Notes under the pieces: generated by a model
Seen by the model: the letters and a program-made list of their open reading frames with translations, nothing else
The model's database searches: none
Told to the model about the DNA's origin: nothing
From: an uncultured Alphaproteobacteria bacterium
GTDB lineage: Bacteria; Pseudomonadota; Alphaproteobacteria; Puniceispirillales; Puniceispirillaceae
Assembly (NCBI GenBank): GCA_913031555.1
Contig: CAJWDO010000112.1
Span: 1 to 6,048 of the forward strand
Length of the DNA stretch: 6,048 bases
Direction of reading: 5' to 3'
Translations under genes and position numbers: made by a program
Part shown: piece by piece, positions 1-5,728 of the stretch
Position numbering within the stretch: the stretch's first letter is position 1
Layout: every line of letters begins with the position of its first letter

Positions 1-87
1 AAAACGACCAATTGTTCAATATCAGACCTGCCTGTTATGGTCAAACCGGCTGTCGATCGCCGTCAGGTCATGGTGTGGCGCTATATA
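1..87. other. Left edge, downstream of the cupin gene, no gene seen
   Basis: I find no convincing coding sequence here. The plus-strand frames that are open run antisense into the cupin gene and look like shadows. No strong hairpin with a T-run is visible for terminating the cupin transcript. Confidence 0.4.
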
Positions 88-825
88 TCAGTGGTCGCCG
101 GCGCGGGCGATCTCGGCCGCAAAAAGCGGTTCGCGATGGGTTATTTTCCAGCTGGAATCAGCCTGTCTTTGCCAGCAGACCCGGTCCCAGCTGCCATCCG
201 GCTTTTCTTCCCACCACCAGTTTTCTCCCGTCAGGTCGCCAGTCCAGATATAAGCGATCAGGCAGGCCTCATCATTGGTTTGCAATTCATGAACCTGTTG
301 CGGCGGCGTTACCGAATGGCCACCAGCCCCAATGCGTTGCGCCGGTTTTGCCCGCCCATGCCGAATCGACACTGCGCCAGACAGGACGCAATAGATTTCC
401 AGCGATGCATGCTGATGCAGCGGGTAGGTGATGTTCGGGGCCAGAAGAAACAGCCCCAGATACAGCTCATTGCTGACAAGATGCCCGCGGCCACCTACGA
501 TCTGGCCAGCTATCAGGCCTGTTGCCAGGTTGTCGGGAACATGCGTGCTGTCGAAAATCTGATACCAGCCGACACTGTCCAGAAAAGGTCGCAGCGCTGC
601 GCTGGCGGGTGTTAACGGCATCGCGGCGACAAGCCCCGGCAGATGCTGCAGGACGGCATCCGGCGGATCGTTTTGCGGTGGCGTTCCCGGCTGGCACGAC
701 ACGGATCGCAGATCGCCAATCAACTGGTCAAACATCGCGTGCTCGGTGGCAATGGGGGTGATCGTCGCGGCCAGCGCATCGGCAATTGATGCTGGTAGAT
801 CAAGGCTGACAATATCGTCGGTCAT
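88..825 (-). CDS. Cupin-domain DMSP lyase-like protein (DddL/DddQ/DddK/DddW superfamily)
   Basis: Predicted 245-residue cytoplasmic protein with one cupin domain at about residues 110-195. Cupin motif 1 is H137-x-H139-x3-E143-x-Y145 followed by G150; the second-motif histidine is H179. HxHxxxE plus a distant His is the usual cupin metal site. The Tyr two residues after the Glu, the preceding Y134-P, the GLFLLAP strand before it and the AYIWTGD strand after it are features I associate with DMSP lyases, which cleave DMSP to dimethyl sulfide and acrylate. The N-terminal ~100 residues are mostly helical, as in DddL/DddQ. The length is close to DddL (about 230) and longer than DddQ (about 200). 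After the cupin comes a ~45-residue Trp-rich tail (203-226) with a short internal repeat. I chose the ATG at 823-825 because a GAGG lies 10 nt upstream; an in-frame ATG at 937-939 would add 38 unconserved residues. The lyase subfamily is uncertain, and a non-lyase cupin remains possible. Confidence 0.72.
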   Translation of the reverse strand: MTDDIVSLDLPASIADALAATITPIATEHAMFDQLIGDLRSVSCQPGTPPQNDPPDAVLQHLPGLVAAMPLTPASAALRPFLDSVGWYQIFDSTHVPDNLATGLIAGQIVGGRGHLVSNELYLGLFLLAPNITYPLHQHASLEIYCVLSGAVSIRHGRAKPAQRIGAGGHSVTPPQQVHELQTNDEACLIAYIWTGDLTGENWWWEEKPDGSWDRVCWQRQADSSWKITHREPLFAAEIARAGDH

Positions 826-993
826 AAAACAAACGCCTCGGTTAACTGGTCTGGCACCACTGTTGGCCATGCGGTCATCTGTGTCAATTATCCGGCTATT
901 ATGAGCAATTGCGGGCTGGTGATTTTGGTCGCCTCGCACGGCGCGGGTCTATAGGGTTGCAGGCGAAACGGTGGCTGCGGATGGTGACGGCGC
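826..993. promoter_or_regulatory. Divergent intergenic region between the cupin gene and the DMT permease gene
   Basis: This 168-bp gap must hold the start signals of two divergent genes. On the minus strand a perfect TTGACA lies at 887-882, followed after 17 nt by AACAGT (864-859). That is a weak -10 but keeps the A at position 2 and the T at position 6, and it would give a leader of about 27 nt to the cupin ATG. On the plus strand TATTAT at 897-902 is a good -10 look-alike without a convincing -35. The palindrome GCAATTGC lies at 905-912. All assignments are by eye. Confidence 0.35.
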
Positions 994-1965
994 ATGAAGA
1001 TGTCGATTTTTGAGCAGCCGCAGGGTGACAGGCCAATGCTGGCGCTGGCGCTGTTGCTGGCCGGTGTGAGCATTCTGTCACTTCAGGATTCGCTGGTGAA
1101 GTTCGTCGCCCCGCAGACGAGCTTCTGGCAGCTCCAGATCATCCGCTCATCCTTCAACCTTGTGATGCTTGTCGGCCTTGCCATCTTTACCGGCGGCATT
1201 CGCTTGCTGTGGCCGCAAAGGCTGGGCCCGGCCATTCTTCGCGGTGTGCTGCTGGCGCTGTGCATGGCCTTTTTCTTCGGTGCCGCCCAGCAGATCACGG
1301 TGACCCAGATGGCCACCGGTCTCTATACCTATCCGCTTTTTGTCACGCTTCTTGCCGGGCCGGTGCTTGGTGAGAGAATCGGCCGCTGGCGCATTGGCGC
1401 ACTGCTTCTTGGCGCTGCGGGCTGTCTGCTGGTGCTGAACCCGTTTGCCGACGCCTTCACGCCTTTTCAGGCGGTCCCGGTTCTGGCGGGGTTCTTCTAT
1501 GCCTGCAACATTCTGGTGCTGCGCCGCTATTGCCGAAACGAAAGCCCTCTGGCGCTGGTATGTATGGTCAATCTGCTGTTCATCGTGACCGGGAGCATCG
1601 GCGCGGTGGTGGCAAGCTGGCTTCCGGTCGATCCGGCATGGCGCGAGATGATACCCTTCATCCTTGTCGCATGGCCACAGGTCACCACTGTCCTTCTTGG
1701 CTTCCTTGCCATATTGGCGGTGCTGAACCTGTTCGGAAACCTGTTTCTCAGCCGCGCCTACCAGACCGCCGACAGCTCGCTTCTGGCGCCTCTCGACTTC
1801 ACCTACCTGCTGCTCATCGCACTCTGGGGCCGGGTGATGTTCGACAGCTGGCCAACGCCGCTGGCGATCCTCGGTATGGCGATGATCGCGGCCGCCGGCA
1901 TGATCACCGCAATGCGTGAAAGACGGCGACCGTTCCGGACGCCCTCACCGCGACAAAGCGGCTGA
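994..1965 (+). CDS. DMT-superfamily permease (EamA/RhaT type), 10 TM segments
   Basis: Predicted 323-residue inner-membrane transporter of the drug/metabolite transporter superfamily. Hydrophobic segments lie near residues 15-34, 45-65, 79-98, 106-124, 132-149, 159-176, 188-209, 220-238, 239-255 (less distinct) and 266-280, with a last one at 288-306; this fits the ten-helix fold made of two EamA repeats (about 15-149 and 158-306). The first repeat ends with the typical pattern of a proline helix then LGER (125-128), and the second has the matching ALWGRVMF segment. The C-terminus is a basic tail (R308 onward), consistent with a cytoplasmic end. The substrate cannot be predicted; members move amino acids, nucleosides, S-adenosylmethionine or drugs. 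Start: ATG 994 has only a weak purine-rich upstream region; ATG 1000 or ATG 1036 (residue 15) are alternatives, the latter preceded by AGGG. It is divergent from the cupin gene and 64 nt upstream of the SET gene, so co-transcription with the latter is likely. Confidence 0.88.
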   Translation: MKMSIFEQPQGDRPMLALALLLAGVSILSLQDSLVKFVAPQTSFWQLQIIRSSFNLVMLVGLAIFTGGIRLLWPQRLGPAILRGVLLALCMAFFFGAAQQITVTQMATGLYTYPLFVTLLAGPVLGERIGRWRIGALLLGAAGCLLVLNPFADAFTPFQAVPVLAGFFYACNILVLRRYCRNESPLALVCMVNLLFIVTGSIGAVVASWLPVDPAWREMIPFILVAWPQVTTVLLGFLAILAVLNLFGNLFLSRAYQTADSSLLAPLDFTYLLLIALWGRVMFDSWPTPLAILGMAMIAAAGMITAMRERRRPFRTPSPRQSG

Positions 1966-2029
1966 CAGGCGGCTGGCAATTCAGTACATGTTGGGCCGCG
2001 TGCTCACGAAACAAGCGGTCAGGGGTATC

Positions 2030-2389
2030 ATGAAAATCACGGTCAGGGTGTCGCCGATACATGGGCTTGGTGTCTTTGCCCTTCAGGATGTTGTCGCTGG
2101 CGAGACGCTTGAACTCTGCCCCTATATCGTCATCGATGACGACGATCTGCAGGAGGCAAACCGCCTGAACGACTATCTTTTCACAAGCCCTGACGATCCG
2201 AATGACTATCTCGTCGTGATGGGGTGCGGCATGCTTTACAATCACGCCACGCCGGGCAATGCGAAATGGGAGGTCGGCGAGACCGACAACCGGTTTCTGC
2301 GGTTTTATGCCGATTGTGACATCAAGGCCGGCGAAGAGTTGTTCCATGATTATGGCGAGGAATACTGGACAACCCGCGCCGAGGAATAG
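2030..2389 (+). CDS. Small SET-domain protein (putative protein-lysine methyltransferase)
   Basis: Predicted 119-residue protein consisting almost entirely of one SET domain, a fold that transfers a methyl group from S-adenosylmethionine to lysine side chains. Motifs in order: HGLGVFA at 11-17 (SET N-terminal strand), a GE turn at 24-25, GMLYNHATPGNAKW at 67-80 (the NHxxxPNxxW-type cofactor and pseudoknot motif, N71-H72 and W80), and GEELFHDYG at 101-109 with the expected catalytic Tyr at Y108. There is no cysteine-rich pre- or post-SET domain and no other domain. I place the start at ATG 2030, which begins the first SET strand and has AGGGG 4 nt upstream; ATG 1988 and ATG 1916 are in frame, but the added residues look like non-coding translation. 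It follows the permease by 64 nt and converges on the exporter gene with a 9-bp gap. The substrate is unknown. The domain call is firm; the enzymatic activity is inferred. Confidence 0.85.
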   Translation: MKITVRVSPIHGLGVFALQDVVAGETLELCPYIVIDDDDLQEANRLNDYLFTSPDDPNDYLVVMGCGMLYNHATPGNAKWEVGETDNRFLRFYADCDIKAGEELFHDYGEEYWTTRAEE

Positions 2390-2398
2390 CCCCGGCGA

Positions 2399-3037
2399 CT
2401 AACCGGCCATTGGCAGCAGGCTGATCACCTCGCGCGCCGTTCCCAGTGCCAGCCAGGCAAAGGCGATGGCGCAGATGCGATAGGTCCAGACCCGCCAGAG
2501 CCCGCCACGCCCGCCGAACAGGCGGCTGATCAGGCCGGCGCAGACAAAGCACCAGACAAGTGACGAGCCCATGAAGCCGAGGAAAAAGAGCGTGTAGTCG
2601 ATGCTGTCGGGGTGGCTGATCCCCAGCGCGCCAAAGGCGCTGCCAAGTGCAGCCCAATAGGCGACATTCTGCGGATTCGAAAGCGACAGCACGACGCCGG
2701 AGCGCATGGCGCTGCCCTCCTGGTTCGGCACCATGATTTCGGCCTCGCCGCGGCTTGCCCGCCAGCTGTCCCAGGCAAGCCAGGCAAGATATCCGGCACC
2801 GGCAATGCCAACCGGAATTTTCAGCGAATCGGCCTGCAGCAACAGACCAATGCCGGCAAGGCCAAGCGCTGCCCATGCCGCGTCACCGACAAGCGAGCCG
2901 AATTGCACCGACAGCGCGGCGCGATATCCGCCGGACATGCCATGCCGGATCGTCTCGGCGAAGACGGCGCCCGGGGTTGCGTTGAAGATAAAGCCCAGCA
3001 GGAACGCCATGCCGAGAAGTTCAAAGGCGGGGATCAT
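2399..3037 (-). CDS. LysE/RhtB-family exporter, ChpE-like
   Basis: Predicted 212-residue inner-membrane protein of the LysE translocator family, whose known members export amino acids such as lysine, threonine or homoserine. The N-terminal signature FNATPGAVFAETIRHG (18-33), then GGYRAALSVQFGSLVGD (36-52), is the family hallmark (NxxPGP-like motif and GxxxG..GD). About six hydrophobic segments lie near 7-27, 40-67, 74-92, 112-138, 148-172 and 185-208; SNPQN at 120-124 is the conserved second-half motif. The PGAVF variant and overall look resemble the ChpE subgroup, but this is from memory. The start is uncertain: ATG 3037 gives the usual family length (about 205-212), but no Shine-Dalgarno precedes it. 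In-frame ATGs at 3088 and 3103 would add 17 or 22 residues encoded partly by a 15-bp tandem repeat. It converges with the SET gene and diverges from pyk. The substrate is not predictable. Confidence 0.87.
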   Translation of the reverse strand: MIPAFELLGMAFLLGFIFNATPGAVFAETIRHGMSGGYRAALSVQFGSLVGDAAWAALGLAGIGLLLQADSLKIPVGIAGAGYLAWLAWDSWRASRGEAEIMVPNQEGSAMRSGVVLSLSNPQNVAYWAALGSAFGALGISHPDSIDYTLFFLGFMGSSLVWCFVCAGLISRLFGGRGGLWRVWTYRICAIAFAWLALGTAREVISLLPMAG

Positions 3038-3085
3038 TGGAAATGAAAAGACCGGTGTTGTTGGCGAGGTATTGATGATGTCCCA

Positions 3086-3115
3086 CATGGACCGAACCAG
3101 CATGGACCGAAACAG
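3086..3115. repeat. Two tandem copies of a 15-bp repeat
   Basis: CATGGACCGAACCAG (3086-3100) is followed directly by CATGGACCGAAACAG (3101-3115), with 14 of 15 positions identical. A decayed third unit may follow at 3116-3130 (roughly half the positions match). On the minus strand each unit ends in an ATG, which creates two extra in-frame start codons upstream of the exporter's probable start. Confidence 0.8.
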
Positions 3116-3153
3116 TAGGGATCGAAATCATGCCATTCTGGCGCGCCTTTGGC

Positions 3154-3181
3154 TTGCAATTCAAGTGCCGGCGCCTAGACT
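3154..3181 (+). promoter_or_regulatory. Possible pyk promoter
   Basis: TTGCAA at 3154-3159 and TAGACT at 3176-3181, separated by 16 nt, match the sigma-70 consensus at 4 of 6 positions each. Transcription would begin near 3188 and give a leader of about 67 nt before the pyk ATG. This is the best pair I could find by eye between the divergent exporter and pyk; it is not proven. Confidence 0.33.
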
Positions 3182-3254
3182 CGGATCTGCTGCGGGCCGG
3201 GGGAGGTTCGTGCCCGATATCATTTCAGGTCTCCATTTGACAGGAACAGTGCCA

Positions 3255-4673
3255 ATGTCGCCTTCCGCCATTCAGCGTGCCACCAAGATCGTTGCCACAA
3301 TCGGAACGAAGAGCGGCACACCCGATATGTTGCAGGCCCTTTCTCTGGCCGGGGTGAATGTCTTCCGGCTGAATTTCTCGCATGGCACACAGGCCGAGCA
3401 TGCCGCGCGAGTCCGCGCCATCCGGGATCTTGAGGCGGCAACCGGCCTGCCGACCTGTATTCTGGCTGATCTTCAGGGGCCAAAGCACCGTGTCGGCGAG
3501 GTGGCCGAAGGGGTGGTGTTGACTGCTGGTGACAGTTTCATCTTTGACAATTCGACTGATCCGGGTGACGCCAACCGCGTCGGGCTCCCGCATCCCGATA
3601 TATTCGCGGCGCTGGAACCCGGCGCGCGGTTGTTGATCGATGATGGCAAGCTGGTACTGCGGGTTACCGCAATCGACAGTGACAGCTTTGCCACCATCGT
3701 CGAGGTGGGTGGTCCGCTGAGCAGCCGCAAGGGCGTCAATCTGCCGGATATGGTGATTGCCAGCCCACCATTGACGGAAAAGGATCACGATGATCTGGCC
3801 TTCGCGCTTGATCATGGAGTCGACTGGGTGGCGCTGTCGTTCGTGCAGCGCGCCAGCGACATTCTGGACGTCAAGGCGAAGATCGGTGGCCGCGCCGCCT
3901 TGATGGCGAAGATCGAGAAGCCGGCAGCGCTTGCCGAGCTGTCGGACATCATCGCGGCTTCGGACGGGATCATGGTGGCGCGTGGCGATCTTGGTGTCGA
4001 ACTGCCGCCCGAGGAAGTGCCGGGATGGCAGAAGAGAATCATCGCCGAATGCCGGATGGTCGGCAAACCGGTGGTGGTGGCAACGCAGATGCTGGAATCG
4101 ATGATCACCAGCCCGACCCCGACCCGCGCCGAGGCATCGGACGTGGCCGGCGCGGTCTTTGACGGTGCCGATGCCGTCATGCTGTCCGCCGAGACCGCGG
4201 TTGGCCGGTTCCCGGTGGAATCGGTCCAGATCATGTCGCGGATCGTGGTGGCCGCCGAGCTTCATATCGCCGGGAATCCAGAGGCCGCACCGCCAAAGTT
4301 GCCGACCGAACCAAGCCTGTATCATGCTGTCGCGCTGGCCACGGTATCTCTGGCCGAAACGGTGGGCGCCGAAGTGATTATCGCATTTTCAACCTCGGGC
4401 AACACGGCGGTCCGGATTGCCCGCGAACGTCCCCAAATTCCGTTCTTCGTGCTGTCGCCCTTCATCGAGGTGCGGCGACGGCTTTCCATCCTGTGGGGAA
4501 CGCAGACAGCCGCCAGCACTATCACTGAGGATTTCGAGGCCGCCATCGCCGAGGGTGTGCAGGAAATCACCGCCCGCCAGATTGCCGGCGCAGGATCGCA
4601 TGCGGTGATTGTCGCCGGCATGCCGTTCGGCATCGCCGGCACCACGAATTCCATCCGCGTAACGACTCTCTGA
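3255..4673 (+). CDS. pyk: Pyruvate kinase, K+-independent-type signature
   Basis: Predicted 472-residue cytoplasmic glycolytic enzyme that converts phosphoenolpyruvate and ADP to pyruvate and ATP. It is full length for the family. Domain A begins with KIVATIGTKSGTPD (11-24) and RLNFSHG (38-44); the mobile B domain spans about 80-160; domain A resumes at GVNLPD (160-165), TEKDHDDL (174-181) and the family signature LMAKIEKP (216-223) with catalytic K219 and metal ligand E221. Then come RGDLGVE (243-249, metal ligand D245), ATQMLESM (276-283) and PTRAEASDVAGAVFDGADAV (289-308). The C-terminal domain runs from about 350 to GTTNSIRV (462-469). Residues 72-80 read DLQGPKHRV, with Lys where K+-dependent enzymes have Glu. 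The ATG at 3255 has AGGA 9 nt upstream. An in-frame GTG at 3210 is preceded by GGAGG but at only 3 nt spacing. The reading frame is open back to 2706, but that part is antisense to the exporter and not protein-like. Confidence 0.96.
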   Translation: MSPSAIQRATKIVATIGTKSGTPDMLQALSLAGVNVFRLNFSHGTQAEHAARVRAIRDLEAATGLPTCILADLQGPKHRVGEVAEGVVLTAGDSFIFDNSTDPGDANRVGLPHPDIFAALEPGARLLIDDGKLVLRVTAIDSDSFATIVEVGGPLSSRKGVNLPDMVIASPPLTEKDHDDLAFALDHGVDWVALSFVQRASDILDVKAKIGGRAALMAKIEKPAALAELSDIIAASDGIMVARGDLGVELPPEEVPGWQKRIIAECRMVGKPVVVATQMLESMITSPTPTRAEASDVAGAVFDGADAVMLSAETAVGRFPVESVQIMSRIVVAAELHIAGNPEAAPPKLPTEPSLYHAVALATVSLAETVGAEVIIAFSTSGNTAVRIARERPQIPFFVLSPFIEVRRRLSILWGTQTAASTITEDFEAAIAEGVQEITARQIAGAGSHAVIVAGMPFGIAGTTNSIRVTTL

Positions 4674-4768
4674 CCCACCTCCATTTTTTGTGATCAGTTT
4701 GCGATTGCAATTGCCGCCACAAGCCTGTTCAACTTTCGAGCATCAACACCAAACAGGGGGGATGTCTG
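4674..4768. other. pyk-dehydrogenase intergenic spacer
   Basis: This spacer carries a T6 run (4685-4690) soon after the pyk stop, but I see no GC-rich hairpin before it, so no intrinsic terminator is called. TTGCAATT (4705-4712) overlaps the palindrome GCAATTGC (4707-4714). A weak -10 look-alike (TTCAAC, 4728-4733) lies 17 nt after TTGCAA, so the dehydrogenase may have its own promoter or be read through from pyk. Confidence 0.3.
4755..4761 (+). promoter_or_regulatory. Shine-Dalgarno of the dehydrogenase gene
   Basis: AGGGGGG lies 7 nt upstream of the ATG at 4769 and fixes that start. An out-of-frame ATG directly abuts it at 4762 and opens only a frame of about 32 codons, so it is probably not used. 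Confidence 0.7.
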
Positions 4769-5728
4769 ATGGTGAGTGTCGGCTTTATCGGGCTTGGCAA
4801 TGTCGGTGGCAAGCTGGCTGGCAGTCTGCTTCGCAACGGGATCGACCTGACGGTTCGTGATCTGGATCGTGATGCGGCACAGCCTTTTCTTGATGGTGGC
4901 GCGGCCTGGGGCGAGAGTCCGAAGGCCATGGCCGAGGCCTGCGATGTGATGATCACCTGTCTGCCCTCACCGGCGGCAAGTGCCGCCGTGATGGAAGCTG
5001 ATGATGGTATTCTCGCCGGATTGCGGCCGGACAGTATCTGGGCCGAGATGAGCACCACCGACGAGGCAGAGGTGAAACGTCTTGGCGCGCAGGTTGCGGC
5101 CAAAGGTGCGGCCGCCGTCGATTGCCCGGTATCGGGAGGATGCCATCGTGCCGCCACGGGCAATATCGCCATCTTTGCCGGCTGTGACAGGCCGGTGTTT
5201 GAGCGCATGCTGCCGGTGCTGACGGTGCTGGGGCGGCGCGTGCTGCATACCGGGCAGCTGGGATCGGCGTCAAAACTCAAGGTGATGACAAACTACCTTG
5301 CCACGGCGAATCTGCTGACGCTGTGCGAGGCGCTCGTTACCTGCAAGGCGACGGGGCTCGATCTGAATACCACCTATGAGGCGATCCGGATTTCCTCTGG
5401 CAATTCATTTGTCCACGAGACCGAAAGCCAGGTCATTCTGAATGGCAGCCGCGACATCAATTTCACGATGGATCTGGTGATCAAGGACATCAGCCTGTTT
5501 CAGGAACTGGCCGATCGTGCCGGTGTGCCGCTCGAGATTTCGCCGCTGATGATCGATATTTTCAAGGATGGCGCGGCACGCTATGGCGATCGTGAATGGT
5601 CGCCGAATATCATCCGCCGGCTGGAAGAGGCGAGCGGCCTCGATATAACCGCGCCTGGCTTTCCAGATGAAATAGTCGATGACGAACCCGAGGAAGCAGG
5701 CCGCGAGGTGGTGCCACACCGCGGCTAG
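4769..5728 (+). CDS. NAD(P)-dependent beta-hydroxyacid dehydrogenase (3-hydroxyisobutyrate dehydrogenase family)
   Basis: Predicted 319-residue cytoplasmic oxidoreductase of the family that includes 3-hydroxyisobutyrate, tartronate semialdehyde and related beta-hydroxyacid dehydrogenases. The N-terminal Rossmann domain begins with GFIGLGNVGG (5-14; G8-x-G10-x2-G13). D31 and R30/D33 follow the second strand, so NAD versus NADP preference is not clear. MITCLPSP at 61-68 is the usual strand-4 motif. The substrate-binding motif is DCPVSGG (118-124). The catalytic Lys is K171 in SKLKVMTN (168-175), with N175 four residues later. The all-alpha C-terminal domain follows, including MDLVIKDISL (234-243; K239-D240). 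The segment after the SGG motif, CHRAATGNIAIFAG, departs from the common GAxxGTLxxMVGG pattern, so a distinct substrate subgroup is likely. The C-terminus ends in an acidic stretch (304-309). A strong Shine-Dalgarno precedes the ATG. The gene lies 95 bp after pyk with no clear terminator between. The substrate is not determined. Confidence 0.9.
   Translation: MVSVGFIGLGNVGGKLAGSLLRNGIDLTVRDLDRDAAQPFLDGGAAWGESPKAMAEACDVMITCLPSPAASAAVMEADDGILAGLRPDSIWAEMSTTDEAEVKRLGAQVAAKGAAAVDCPVSGGCHRAATGNIAIFAGCDRPVFERMLPVLTVLGRRVLHTGQLGSASKLKVMTNYLATANLLTLCEALVTCKATGLDLNTTYEAIRISSGNSFVHETESQVILNGSRDINFTMDLVIKDISLFQELADRAGVPLEISPLMIDIFKDGAARYGDREWSPNIIRRLEEASGLDITAPGFPDEIVDDEPEEAGREVVPHRG

Noticed and set aside
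1..60. Terminator for the cupin gene at the left edge
   Set aside because: Only 4-5 bp pairings (GACC/GGTC) with long loops are visible, and the T-run sits at the window end.
12..615. Two plus-strand open frames opposite the cupin gene
   Set aside because: They are antisense shadows of a gene with clear cupin motifs, with arginine- and proline-rich translations and no domain.
826..939. N-terminal extension of the cupin protein from the ATG at 937-939
   Set aside because: The 38 added residues show no family resemblance, and the ATG at 825 has its own GAGG; the region more likely holds the promoter.
2706..3254. Open frame upstream of and in frame with pyruvate kinase (183 extra residues)
   Set aside because: Most of it is antisense to the exporter gene, the composition is not protein-like, and the pyruvate kinase fold starts right after the ATG at 3255.
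3225..4325. Long minus-strand open frame (366 codons) opposite pyk
   Set aside because: It mirrors codon bias of the well-supported pyk gene; the translation is rich in His, Arg and Gln with no recognisable domain.
4674..4700. Intrinsic terminator after pyk
   Set aside because: A T6 run is present, but no stable inverted repeat precedes it.
4729..5280. Minus-strand open frame of 183 codons opposite the dehydrogenase
   Set aside because: It is a Ser/Pro/Arg-rich shadow of a well-supported Rossmann-fold gene.
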